NCBI GenBank assembly: GCA_029224465.1
Contig: JAQXUQ010000027.1
Location: forward strand, 1-64,000
Direction of reading: 5' to 3'
Source: Bacillota bacterium
GTDB taxonomy: Bacteria > Bacillota > Clostridia > Lachnospirales > Lachnospiraceae
Length of the DNA: 64,000 nt
The translations under genes were made by a program, and so were the position numbers. Positions 50,280 through 60,919 of the stretch are shown piece after piece; position 1 is the stretch's first letter; each line of letters begins with the position of its first letter. A model generated the notes under the pieces. It was given only the letters and a program-made list of their open reading frames with translations. It searched no databases and was not told the origin of the DNA.

Positions 50280-50345
50280 GCGGGAACCTCCTTCTATGTT
50301 CCGCGCCCCGTAAAGACGCTCGTGTCAAAACCTGCATGGGCGGCA

Positions 50346-51536
50346 TTACTTGCCGAACCACTTCTTGCCCTTGCGCCCTTTTGTTTCCTTTTCTTTTTCC
50401 TTCTCGCTCTCCTGCTGGGCCATGGCCTCGCGGTCCGCCTCGCCGAGAGAATCTCCTGTCAGCGCGTCGAACTGCCGCAGAAGCTCTTTCGCTTCTTTGG
50501 AAAGCTTGACCGGCGTCTCGACAACCAGCGTTACATAGTGGTCGCCGCGGACGTTTTTGTTTTGCAGCGTAGGCACACCCTTTCCTCTGAGGCGTACACG
50601 TGTATCTGTCTGTGTGCCGGGCTTGATATCGTAGACGACCTTTCCGTCCACTGTATTAATCATGACGGAACCGCCCAGTGCCGCGAGCGCGTAGGAAATC
50701 TTAACCGTGGAGTAGATATCGTAATCCTGACGATAGAATTCCCTGTCCTGCTCGACAATCACCTCCACTAACAGATCGCCTCTCGGACCGCCGTTGATAC
50801 CCGGCTCGCCCTTCTCGCGGATGCGCACGCTCTGGCCGTTGTCGATACCGGCCGGGATCGACACGCGGATGGTCTTGCGGCTTGTCGTGTAGCCGCTGCC
50901 GCCGCAGGTTGTACACTTCTCTTCAATGATTTTGCCGCTGCCCTGGCACTGCGGGCAGGTCTGCACGTTGCGGACCGTCCCGAAGAAGGACTGCTGCGTA
51001 TAAATCACCTGCCCTTTGCCCTGACATCTCGGACACATCTTCGGAGCCGTGCCCGGTTTTGCACCTGTGCCTTTACAGGTGGGGCAGGGGTCTTTCAGGT
51101 TCAGGGTAATATCTTTCTCAACGCCGAAAACAGCTTCCGCGAACGAAATCCGCACACTCGTACGGATGTTGGAGCCTTTCATCGGGCCGCCGCCCGCGCC
51201 GCTTCTGGTCCTGCCGCCGAAGATATCGCCGAAGATATCGCCGAACATATCGCCGAAATCTGCGCCGCTGAAGTCAAAACCGCCCGCGCCGAAGCCGCCG
51301 GTTCCGTCAAACGCGGAATGTCCGAACTGATCGTATTGTTTCCTCTTCTCTTTATCTCCCAGCACGGCGTACGCTTCCGAAGCTTCCTTGAACTTCTGCT
51401 CCGCCTCTTTATCGCCGGGATTCACATCCGGATGATACTTCTTCGCGAGCTGCCGGTATGCCTTCTTGATTTCCTCTTCCGAGGCGTCGCGTCCTACGCC
51501 GAGGACTTCATAATAGTCTCGTTTTTGTTCTGCCAT
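50346..51536 (-). CDS. dnaJ: Chaperone DnaJ
   Basis: [59 protein letters not shown]; four CxxCxGxG zinc-binding repeats. Confidence 0.97.
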   Translation of the reverse strand: MAEQKRDYYEVLGVGRDASEEEIKKAYRQLAKKYHPDVNPGDKEAEQKFKEASEAYAVLGDKEKRKQYDQFGHSAFDGTGGFGAGGFDFSGADFGDMFGDIFGDIFGGRTRSGAGGGPMKGSNIRTSVRISFAEAVFGVEKDITLNLKDPCPTCKGTGAKPGTAPKMCPRCQGKGQVIYTQQSFFGTVRNVQTCPQCQGSGKIIEEKCTTCGGSGYTTSRKTIRVSIPAGIDNGQSVRIREKGEPGINGGPRGDLLVEVIVEQDREFYRQDYDIYSTVKISYALAALGGSVMINTVDGKVVYDIKPGTQTDTRVRLRGKGVPTLQNKNVRGDHYVTLVVETPVKLSKEAKELLRQFDALTGDSLGEADREAMAQQESEKEKEKETKGRKGKKWFGK

Positions 51537-51599
51537 AATCTCGTCCGATCTTCCTGTGTACTGCCGCCGCACGGTGATGCTGCTCTGTATCAAAAGAAA

Positions 51600-51623
51600 C
51601 CCAGGGCACATAAGCGCCCTGGG
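51600..51623 (-). terminator. Hairpin terminator between dnaK and dnaJ
   Basis: cccagggcacataagcgccctggg; TTTCTTTTG follows on the minus strand. Confidence 0.7.
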
Positions 51624-51710
51624 CATATCATCTTATCATGTACTGCTGCCGCCGGCATGCCCAATTTTACATGTGAGCAGGGGTTTGGTCAATGCCAAGT
51701 TACGGATTGA

Positions 51711-53651
<1,941 letters not shown>

Positions 53652-53654
53652 CTA

Positions 53655-54365
53655 TTATTTAACGACACTCACCATGCTGTGGCGAATGACCATGTCGTGA
53701 AACATGTAACCTTTCTGCAGCTCCTGCGCTACCGTGCCGGATTCGAGCTCATCGCTCTCGGCCTGCATGACCGCGTTGTGGAACTCGGGATCAAAAGGCT
53801 TACCCTGCGCTTCGATCGGTCTGACTCCCAGATCTTCCAGCTGTTTGGTCAGCTGTTTGTAGACCATGCGCATGCCCTTGACAAACGCGTCTTCCTCGTC
53901 GTCCGCTTCGACCGTTGCGAATGCCCGTTCAAAGTTGTCCACGACCGGAAGAAGCTTTTCTATAACATCCCGTTCGCCGAGAGAAAACTGCTGCTGCTTC
54001 TCCTTCTCGGTTCGCTTTCTGTAATTGTCGAACTCGGCCATCTGGCGCTTCACTTTATCGTTCAGGCCATCAATCTGTTCCTGCAGAGCCTTTTCCTTCG
54101 AATTCTTCTTCCCGAAAAATCCCCGGCCGGAATCCTTCGCGGCTGCCGTGTCCTCTTTCGAAGCATCCTTCCTGCTGTCTTCCGTTTCCTTCTTGTCTTC
54201 GGCTTCCGCCGCACCGGAAGGATCTTTCACAGCGTCTTTCCTCTCTGTATCTTCCGCGGCCTTCTCCGCTTCCTCTCCGGCAGCCGCGGTCGTTTCCGGC
54301 TGACCGGTATCCATGCAGGCATCTCCTGCCGCGCCGTTTTGATTCATCTTCTCTTCTGCCATCAT
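53655..54365 (-). CDS. grpE: Nucleotide exchange factor GrpE (long acidic N-terminus)
   Basis: AEFDNYRKRTEKEKQQQFSLGERDVIEKLLPVVDNFERAF...; between dnaK and hrcA. Confidence 0.95.
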   Translation of the reverse strand: MMAEEKMNQNGAAGDACMDTGQPETTAAAGEEAEKAAEDTERKDAVKDPSGAAEAEDKKETEDSRKDASKEDTAAAKDSGRGFFGKKNSKEKALQEQIDGLNDKVKRQMAEFDNYRKRTEKEKQQQFSLGERDVIEKLLPVVDNFERAFATVEADDEEDAFVKGMRMVYKQLTKQLEDLGVRPIEAQGKPFDPEFHNAVMQAESDELESGTVAQELQKGYMFHDMVIRHSMVSVVK

Positions 54366-54374
54366 GTCCTCCGA

Positions 54375-55403
54375 TTATTTCTTATACAGATCATCCAGCT
54401 GAGACATAATCTGCTTCAGCACATCAATGACTCTGTCATAGTCCATCCGTTTGGGCCCGATCACGCCGACCGTTCCCTTCATTCCTTTACCCAGATCGTA
54501 GGTGGCTGTCACCACACTGCAGTCCTGCATGCCTGCCATCGGCATTTCGTTTCCGATATATACCTGAATGCCTGTCTGCGACTTGTCGGAAAGGCTCTCC
54601 TGCACGATACTGCCAAGCGTCTTCTTCTCTTCGAAGTCGCTGATAAACCGGCTGGCCTTCTCCGTATCTCCTGAAAGCTCGGGATACCGGAAAATATTCT
54701 TCGCGCCGCTCGTATAGATCTTCGGCTTGTCATCCGTCGTGATTGCCTGCGCCGCCGCGTCGATGACATGTTCCACGATTTCCCTGCGCTCGCCCGCCTG
54801 CTTCTTGATCTCCGTGATCAGCCCCAGATTAATTTCATCAACTGCCAGTCCGCAAAGCGCGCTGTTCAGCAGCATGTTCAGCCGCAGCATTTCTCTGGAA
54901 TCCAGCCTCTGATCCACATGAATCATCGTGTTCCGGATCAGGTTCCCCTCGATTACAATGACCGCCAGAATATTCTGCTGGTCAATCTGCGAAAGCTGTA
55001 TGAACTTGATCTTATTACGCTGAATGGCCGGTGCTGAAATCATCGAAGCGTAGTTGGTGTTCGCGGCGAGAAGCTTTGCGACCTGCTGCAGGAGCGACTC
55101 CAGCTTGTCCTGCTTCTCCACAAGGACCTTCTTCATGTCCGAGACTTCCTGCCGCTGTGACCGCAGCATCTCATCAACGTAGATCCGGTATCCGGCATCG
55201 GTTGGAACCCGTCCCGCGGAAGTGTGCGGCTGTTTGATCAGTCCCATCTCTTCCAGATCCGACATTTCATTGCGGATCGTGGCGGAGCTCAGGTTCAGAT
55301 CCGTATATTTCGAGATCGTTCTGCTGCCGACCGGTTCGCCGGTTTCAAGATAATTTCGGATGATGGCCTGCAGAATCTTCATTTTTCTTTCCGGCAGATC
55401 CAT
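54375..55403 (-). CDS. hrcA: Heat-inducible transcription repressor HrcA
   Basis: LPERKMKILQAIIRNYLETGEPVGSRTISKYTDLNLSSATIRNEMSDLEEMGLIKQPHTSAGRVPTDAGYR. Confidence 0.97.
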   Translation of the reverse strand: MDLPERKMKILQAIIRNYLETGEPVGSRTISKYTDLNLSSATIRNEMSDLEEMGLIKQPHTSAGRVPTDAGYRIYVDEMLRSQRQEVSDMKKVLVEKQDKLESLLQQVAKLLAANTNYASMISAPAIQRNKIKFIQLSQIDQQNILAVIVIEGNLIRNTMIHVDQRLDSREMLRLNMLLNSALCGLAVDEINLGLITEIKKQAGERREIVEHVIDAAAQAITTDDKPKIYTSGAKNIFRYPELSGDTEKASRFISDFEEKKTLGSIVQESLSDKSQTGIQVYIGNEMPMAGMQDCSVVTATYDLGKGMKGTVGVIGPKRMDYDRVIDVLKQIMSQLDDLYKK

Positions 55404-55425
55404 TCTTTCCTCCTTATCTTTGTTG

Positions 55426-55452
55426 TTAGCACTCGCCTCGTTTGAGTGCTAA
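55426..55452. promoter_or_regulatory. CIRCE element (HrcA operator)
   Basis: TTAGCACTC-N9-GAGTGCTAA, perfect inverted repeat directly upstream of hrcA. Confidence 0.97.
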
Positions 55453-55465
55453 CATCTATGCTCAT

Positions 55466-55494
55466 AAGATAGCACCGCTATAAAAGGATGTCAA
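55466..55494 (-). promoter_or_regulatory. Sigma-A promoter of hrcA-grpE-dnaK operon
   Basis: Minus strand TTGACA - 17 bp - TATCTT, immediately upstream of CIRCE. Confidence 0.75.
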
Positions 55495-55645
55495 TGCGCC
55501 AATTGTAAATAATTTGAGAACTGCTGCCGGAAGCACCCGCTGCCGGCAGCACCACGAAAAAATCTGCCGCAGAGAATTTCTTCTCCGCGGCAGACCGTTA
55601 TCTGTATTCCATTTTCAGTCGGCACCTGCATCCGGCCGTCTGTCA

Positions 55646-56146
55646 TCAGATGTTGAAGCTGTAAGACTCCTCGCCGTTTGCAAGTACATATGCCTTGCCT
55701 TCTTCCGGCTTTACGAAGATCTCAACCTTCTTCAGGTCCGCGAGATCCCTGCCCTGATCGAACTGCCATACGTCCTTCGCGGACTGCAGCAGTCTTTCCT
55801 TCGTATAGTCATTGCCATTGAACTGAAGCACTACATTTGCCTCAACTTCAGCGGCCTTCTTTACCGCGGGAGCTTTCTTCTCTGCAGCAGGTTTCTTTGC
55901 TGCGGGAGCTTCCTTCTTTACTGCAGGTTTCTTTGCTGCGGGTTTCTTTGCAACAGTCTTCTTCTCTTCCACTTTGGTTACCTCTTTCTTATCATTTCCT
56001 GCCACCGGCTTCTTCGCCGTTGCAGCTTTGCTTGTTTCAGGCTTCTTCACTTCTGCTGTCTTGGTCCCCGGAGCGGCAGCCGCGGGAACTGTCTCCTTCT
56101 TGAAACTGGCCTTCACGGTTGCTACGGGCTTTTTTCCTTCACTCAT
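55646..56146 (-). CDS. Lachnospiraceae-type protein with Lys/Ala/Pro low-complexity N-terminus and small C-terminal domain (DUF6465-like)
   Basis: MSEGKKPVATVKASFKKETVPAAAAPG...KKPAAKKPAVKKEAPAAKKPAAEKKAPAVKK then VQFNGNDYTKERLLQSAKDVWQFDQGRDLADLKKVEIFVKPEEGKAYVLANGE. Confidence 0.65.
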   Translation of the reverse strand: MSEGKKPVATVKASFKKETVPAAAAPGTKTAEVKKPETSKAATAKKPVAGNDKKEVTKVEEKKTVAKKPAAKKPAVKKEAPAAKKPAAEKKAPAVKKAAEVEANVVLQFNGNDYTKERLLQSAKDVWQFDQGRDLADLKKVEIFVKPEEGKAYVLANGEESYSFNI

Positions 56147-56344
56147 CGTTACAGACGTCTCCTCCTGACCGCCGTAGGTTTTCCATCGCGCTGCTGTAAT
56201 GGAACGGCGTATCATATTTCAACTCTTCATCAATTTAGCACAACACAAATTTGATGTCAATAAAGTTTACTGAAAATAAGGGCGTTTTTTTGTATATTTT
56301 TCCCAATTGCTATTTAATAGGACAACGTCGCACTAATTTCTGTT

Positions 56345-57187
56345 TTACACCCTTGCAATCAGTGCGAAATACGCGATCACCAGTGCTCCGAGAACGATCC
56401 GGTACCAGCCGAAGACTTTGAAGTCATGCTTTCTGATAAAGCCCATCAGAAAACGGATTACAATAACCGAAACGGCAAAGGCGACGATCATGCCGGTCAG
56501 AAGAATCGCGGTTTCCATTCCCGTGAAATGGAAGCCATACTTGACCATCTTCAGAAGGCTCGCGCCGGCCATGACAGGAATCGCGAGAATGAACGTAAAC
56601 TGCGCAGCCACCGTACGGGATACACCAATCAGAAGGCCGCCGATAATTGTGGAACCGGATCTGGATGTTCCGGGAAAAACAGCCGCCACCAGCTGAAATA
56701 CGCCGATGATCAGTGCTTCCTTAAAGCCGATATCCTTCAGATCCGTGATCACGGGCTTGCGGTCCTTGAAAACGGTTTCCACGACAATAAAAGCCGCGCC
56801 GACCAGAATCAGCATAATCGAAACAACCAGCCAGTTGTAAAAGTGCGCGTCCAGCCAGTCGTCAAACAGAACACCCACGATGCCGGCCGGGATACAGGCG
56901 ACGATGGTCTTCACCCAGAGCATCAATGTGTCTTTCTTCCATATAATGCGTGTTCTTCTGCGGTGCCTGTACAGGCCGAGCGGCCAGATCGTCTTCCAGT
57001 ACAGCAGGATGACCGCGAGAATTGCTCCGAACTGGATGACGACAAGGAACATGTTCCAGAAATCCTGCGATACATCCAGCTTCACGAATTCATTTAAAAG
57101 AATCATATGCCCCGTGCTGCTGACCGGGAGCCACTCGGTGACGCCTTCAACAAGGCCGAACAGCGCCGCTTTTAAAATTTCTATCAT
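56345..57187 (-). CDS. uppP: Undecaprenyl-diphosphatase
   Basis: LFGLVEGVTEWLPVSSTGHMILLNEF...FPGTSRSGSTIIGGLLIGVSRTVAAQFTFILAIPVM. Confidence 0.96.
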   Translation of the reverse strand: MIEILKAALFGLVEGVTEWLPVSSTGHMILLNEFVKLDVSQDFWNMFLVVIQFGAILAVILLYWKTIWPLGLYRHRRRTRIIWKKDTLMLWVKTIVACIPAGIVGVLFDDWLDAHFYNWLVVSIMLILVGAAFIVVETVFKDRKPVITDLKDIGFKEALIIGVFQLVAAVFPGTSRSGSTIIGGLLIGVSRTVAAQFTFILAIPVMAGASLLKMVKYGFHFTGMETAILLTGMIVAFAVSVIVIRFLMGFIRKHDFKVFGWYRIVLGALVIAYFALIARV

Positions 57188-57217
57188 AAGAACCTCCGTT
57201 GGTGTTGTTTTGCAGGA

Positions 57218-58423
57218 TCAGATGCGTCTGCCCGGCGTTCCGTACTCTTCCCGCACGAATTTTCTGATGACAGGGAGCGAGCGTTCAACCTTTTCCGTGT
57301 CAATGCAGTACGCGACGCGGAAGTACCCCGGCGCATGGAAGCCCTCGCAAGGGACGAATACAAGGTCATATTTCAGTGCTTTCCGGCAGAATGCCTCCGC
57401 GGAGGCTTCGGGTGCCTTCGGCATAATATAGAAAGTTCCGCCCGGACGGGGAACGGAAAAGCCAAGATTCCGGAATGTGTCATAGAGCAGATTCATGTTG
57501 GTTTCGTATACCGAAAGGTCCGCCGTATCCTCCAGCGTCCGTGCCATCGCCAGCTGAATCAGGGACGAGGGGCAGTTATGCCCGATCCCGCGCGAAATCT
57601 GCGCAAAAATGAGGTCCATCTTGTCCGCCTGCTCGCAGGCAGGGTTCACCGCGACATATCCGATACGTTCGCCCGGAATCGAGAGTGATTTCGAGAAGGA
57701 ATAGCAGGTCAGGGTATTGTCGTAGAAAGCCGCAGGATACGGGCACTTCTTCCCGTCAAAACAAATCTCCCGATACGGCTCATCCGAAATCAGGAAAATC
57801 GTATGGCCGAATTCCTTCGAATACTCCCGCAAAACATCGCCGAGCCTTTGCAGTGTCTCTTCCGTATATACCGCGCCGGAAGGATTGTTCGGCGTATTAA
57901 TCAGGACCGCGCCGGTTTCAGGTGTCAGCATTTCTTCCAGTGCCTCGAAATTAATCTGGAAATCCGGAAGATCCGGCGGCACAATGCGGATATTCGCACC
58001 CGTATCGCTGATGTAAGGCACATACTCCGGGAAAAACGGAGCAAACACAAGAACGTCCTCTCCGGGTTCCGTTACAGCACGCAGCGCGTGCGCGAGCGCG
58101 GCGGCACAGCCGGAGGTCGGAAAAATATGCTGCGGCTTGTACGCGATGCCAAAGCGCCTTTCCAGCGACTCCGCGACCTTTTCCTTGACATACGGACTGC
58201 CGGCGCTCGGTGTATACCCGTGAAGGGCAAGCGGTTCCATCGTTTCCAAAAGGTTCACGGCTGCATTCTTGAAGCTTTCGGGTGCGGGGACTGACGGATT
58301 GCCGAGGCTGAAGTCAAACACGTTCTCATATCCGATTTCCTGTCCGCGGCGGCCGGCGTACTCGGCAAGCTCGCGGATCACGGATTTATGCTCGAGCATG
58401 GAAAGGTAATGCTGGTTGATCAT
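57218..58423 (-). CDS. Pyridoxal-phosphate-dependent aminotransferase (class I/II)
   Basis: MINQHYLSMLEHKSVIRELAEYAGRRGQEIGYENVFDFSLGNPSVPAPESFKNA...CYSFSKSLSIPGERIGYVAVNP. The upstream ORF extension (to 58687) is repeat-derived and probably not translated. Confidence 0.9.
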   Translation of the reverse strand: MINQHYLSMLEHKSVIRELAEYAGRRGQEIGYENVFDFSLGNPSVPAPESFKNAAVNLLETMEPLALHGYTPSAGSPYVKEKVAESLERRFGIAYKPQHIFPTSGCAAALAHALRAVTEPGEDVLVFAPFFPEYVPYISDTGANIRIVPPDLPDFQINFEALEEMLTPETGAVLINTPNNPSGAVYTEETLQRLGDVLREYSKEFGHTIFLISDEPYREICFDGKKCPYPAAFYDNTLTCYSFSKSLSIPGERIGYVAVNPACEQADKMDLIFAQISRGIGHNCPSSLIQLAMARTLEDTADLSVYETNMNLLYDTFRNLGFSVPRPGGTFYIMPKAPEASAEAFCRKALKYDLVFVPCEGFHAPGYFRVAYCIDTEKVERSLPVIRKFVREEYGTPGRRI

Positions 58424-58451
58424 TTGCGTTGCTTCCTTCCAGAATTTTCTG

Positions 58452-59825
58452 TTATTGTACTCCCCTGCCGGCTGGTCTGTAAACATAGCGCAGGGTTCCG
58501 GCAGGCACTGCGGGCGCCACGGATGCCTCACCACAGGATGCCCCGGGCGCCACGGATGCCTCACCACAGGCTGCCCCGGGCGCCACGGATGCCTCACCAC
58601 AGGCTGCCTCGGGCGCCACGGATGCCTCACCACAGGCTGCCTCGGGCGCCACGGACAAGGCGCCCTCATCAGCCTGTGGTGAGGCACTTAAGGCGTCGGT
58701 AGAAACCCGTGGCGAGGCACTTAAGGCATCCGCAGAAGCCCGCGGTGAGGCACTTAAGGCGTCCGCAGAAGCCCGCAGTGAGGTACTTAAGGCGTCCGCA
58801 GAAGTCTGCGGTGAGGCACTTAAGGCGCCCGCAGAAGCCCGCGGCGAGGCACTTAAGGCATCCGCAGAAGCCCGCGGTGAGGCACCTAAGGCGTCCGCAG
58901 AGGCCCGCAGTGAGGCACTTAAGGCATCCGCAGAAGTCTGCGAAGGTACAGCCGGAGCCGCAGCCGGCATAAAGCCAAGGCGCAAGAGCAGTCTCCTCGA
59001 CGCGATATTCTCCTCCTCAACATACGCCGTCAGAAGCGGCGTTCCGTCTTCTCCCGTAAATCCCAGTTCTTCGCGGGCAAACCGCAGAACGGCCCCGCAG
59101 ACCTCAAGAGCGTATCCCTGCCGGCGGCAGTCCTTCCGGAAAAGATACCCGAGCGCCGCCTCCTTCTTCCTGCCGACCTCAAAGCCGGCGCGTCCGATCA
59201 GCGCGCCATCTGTCTTTCGGATAACGACCCACACACCGTATCCGAAAAGTCCGTATACTTTTTCGATATAAGCCCTTACGATTTCGCGCTCCTTGTCATG
59301 ATCCGGGCACAAGGGTTTCAAAAAACGGCGGGCTTGTTCGTCCTCGTACAGAGGATACAGGCTCTCCACATCGTCCACTGTCATTTCACGGATCAGGCAT
59401 CGGTCTGTTTCCGCGATCGTCCAGGGAAGCCCTGCCGCCCGTTCATAGATTTTCTGATACGAAGCCCGGTCTATGTCCTGCGGTCTTTCGATAAGGTAGG
59501 ACGCGCCTTGAAAGCTTTCCCCGCTTCTGCCCGCATGCAGATAGCCGGCGGCAGGGAGTCCCCGGGAGCACAGCGTTTGAAAAAGCGCCGCGCTGTCTGC
59601 GAAATACAACGCTTTCCCGAAAGACGGTATCACACGCGCGGCATTTTTCTCATGACTGTCTGCCCGGATCACGAGGACTTCCAGCCCTTCTTCCGAAAGC
59701 TCCGCGGCGGCTTCGTCCAGCTCTTTCGCGCAAAAAGGCGCGGTTTCTTCTTCTATTGTAAAGACCAGTTTACACAGCTTGTTTTTATTCATAACATGTT
59801 CACATATTATTAAATGATTTTTCAA
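58452..59825 (-). CDS. GNAT N-acetyltransferase-like protein with N-terminal (HAD-like?) domain and C-terminal 11-aa tandem-repeat tail
   Basis: CLIREMTVDDVESLYPLYEDEQARRFLKP...GALIGRAGFEVGRKKEAALGYLFRKDCRRQGYALEVCGAVLRFAREELGF...VEEENIASRRLLLRLGF then (xSADALSASPR)n(AACGEASVAPG)n. Confidence 0.8.
   Translation of the reverse strand: MKNHLIICEHVMNKNKLCKLVFTIEEETAPFCAKELDEAAAELSEEGLEVLVIRADSHEKNAARVIPSFGKALYFADSAALFQTLCSRGLPAAGYLHAGRSGESFQGASYLIERPQDIDRASYQKIYERAAGLPWTIAETDRCLIREMTVDDVESLYPLYEDEQARRFLKPLCPDHDKEREIVRAYIEKVYGLFGYGVWVVIRKTDGALIGRAGFEVGRKKEAALGYLFRKDCRRQGYALEVCGAVLRFAREELGFTGEDGTPLLTAYVEEENIASRRLLLRLGFMPAAAPAVPSQTSADALSASLRASADALGASPRASADALSASPRASAGALSASPQTSADALSTSLRASADALSASPRASADALSASPRVSTDALSASPQADEGALSVAPEAACGEASVAPEAACGEASVAPGAACGEASVAPGASCGEASVAPAVPAGTLRYVYRPAGRGVQ
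58512..58945. repeat. 33-bp tandem repeat array, about 13 units in two sub-blocks (58512-58665 and 58681-58945)
   Basis: Block 1 unit gggcgccacggatgcctcaccacaggctgcctc starts at 58512, 58545, 58578, 58611, 58644. Block 2 gaggcacttaaggc motif at 58681, 58714, 58747, 58780, 58813, 58846, 58879, 58912. Constant 33-bp period. Confidence 0.95.
58623..58686. repeat. Long imperfect palindrome at the junction of the two 33-bp sub-arrays
   Basis: tgcctcaccacaggct (58623-58638) pairs perfectly with agcctgtggtgaggca (58671-58686); inner gggcgcc (58644-58650) pairs with ggcgccc (58659-58665). Confidence 0.92.
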
Positions 59826-59908
59826 GAGTCCACCACTGTTTCGACATTTATTTTATCTATACTCTAACCATAGCAACAAGCAATACAACCTAACTTTTTC
59901 ATAATAAC

Positions 59909-60030
59909 GCCAAGTACGAAAGTACTTGGCATCCTCCCTTTTCCGGGGTACCACTTCCGCGCAGCGCGGAAGCTGCCCCAAGATAACGCAAAGGCTGTGA
60001 AGAGCAGATGTTCTTCACAGCCTTTTTTAG
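59909..60030 (+). ncRNA. Candidate structured RNA: GAAA-loop hairpin, GC hairpin, then terminator (strand uncertain)
   Basis: GCCAAGTAC-GAAA-GTACTTGGC; CTTCCGCGC-A-GCGCGGAAG inside GGGG...CCCC; AAGGCTGTGAAGA...TCTTCACAGCCTT followed by TTTT. Confidence 0.3.
59991..60024. terminator. Terminator hairpin, strongest T-run on plus strand; also downstream of the minus-strand ABC operon
   Basis: aaggctgtgaagagcagatgttcttcacagcctt then tttt on plus; only TTTGCG on minus. Confidence 0.6.
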
Positions 60031-60082
60031 GTTTCCGTGCACGGGCCCGGGCCGTCACCCTGTGCGGATCAGTCCGCCGGCT

Positions 60083-60919
60083 CTAAACCGCCCTTTCGCT
60101 CGAAAGCAGAATTCTGTCGTTGTCGAGCGCGGCGCCCGCGTTTTTCGCGAACAGATTCAGAAGGTCTTCGACACTGGTGTGTTTCCGCTCCTCGCCCTGC
60201 ATATCCAGAACGATCCTTCCGCTGTCCATCATCAGCGTCCGGTTTCCAAGCTCCAGCGCCTGTTTCATGTTGTGGGTGATCATCAGGCAGGTGATGTTTT
60301 TCTCCTGCACAACCTTCTTTGTAAGATCCAGCACTTTATCAGCCGTGGCAGGGTCCAGTGCCGCCGTATGTTCGTCCAGAAGAAGGAGCCTCGGCGTCAC
60401 GATGGTCGCCATTAAAAGCGTCAGCGCCTGCCTTTGTCCGCCGGACAAAAGTCCCACCGGATTTTCCATCCGGTCTTCGAGTCCCATGTCTAACAGTGCC
60501 AGCTTTTCGCGGAACACCTTGCGTTCCTTCGCTGTAATGCCGGTGAAATCCTGCGCGATTTTTCCGAAAAGCGAGGATTTCTCCGTAGAAGCCCGCAGAT
60601 ACGCTACCGAAAGGTTCTCCTCAATCGACATGTGCGGTGCCGTTCCCATGAGAGGATCCTGAAAGAGTCTGCCGATCATACGGCTGCGGCGGTGCTCTTT
60701 TTCAAACGTAATGTCTTTTCCGTCCAGAATGATCGAACCTTCATCTGTCACAAAGGTGCCCGCGATCGCGTTGAACAGCGTCGACTTGCCAGCGCCGTTC
60801 GATCCGACGATCGTCGCGAAATCGCCGTCCTGCATTGTCAGGCTGACTTTGCAAAGAGCGCGCTTCTCATTGATGGTTCCCGGATTGAACGTTTTGGAAA
60901 TTTCCGTAATCTTCAGCAT
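60083..60919 (-). CDS. ABC transporter ATP-binding protein (TrpZ-like)
   Basis: TIVGSNGAGKSTLFNAIAGTF Walker A; LLSGGQRQALTLLMATIVTPRLLLLDEHTAALDP signature. Confidence 0.93.
   Translation of the reverse strand: MLKITEISKTFNPGTINEKRALCKVSLTMQDGDFATIVGSNGAGKSTLFNAIAGTFVTDEGSIILDGKDITFEKEHRRSRMIGRLFQDPLMGTAPHMSIEENLSVAYLRASTEKSSLFGKIAQDFTGITAKERKVFREKLALLDMGLEDRMENPVGLLSGGQRQALTLLMATIVTPRLLLLDEHTAALDPATADKVLDLTKKVVQEKNITCLMITHNMKQALELGNRTLMMDSGRIVLDMQGEERKHTSVEDLLNLFAKNAGAALDNDRILLSSERAV

Noticed and set aside
58424-58687. N-terminal extension of the aminotransferase ORF (MPHHRLMRAPCPWRPRQPVVRH...)
   Set aside because: Derived from the repeat array in another frame; family start MINQHYLSMLEHKS at 58423 is the sensible one.
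58512-58945. CRISPR array
   Set aside because: Repeats are contiguous 33-bp units with no unique spacers and lie in a coding frame; no cas genes nearby.
58709-58972. Plus-strand ORF coding HLRRPQKPAVR repeats
   Set aside because: Open only because the repeat unit is a multiple of three; the minus-strand frame continues a real GNAT domain.
59864-60058. 64-aa minus-strand ORF, including a Cys-rich end MKKLGCIACCYG
   Set aside because: Overlaps hairpins and a terminator; SD spacing poor; no homology recognised. A short leader peptide cannot be excluded but is not supported.
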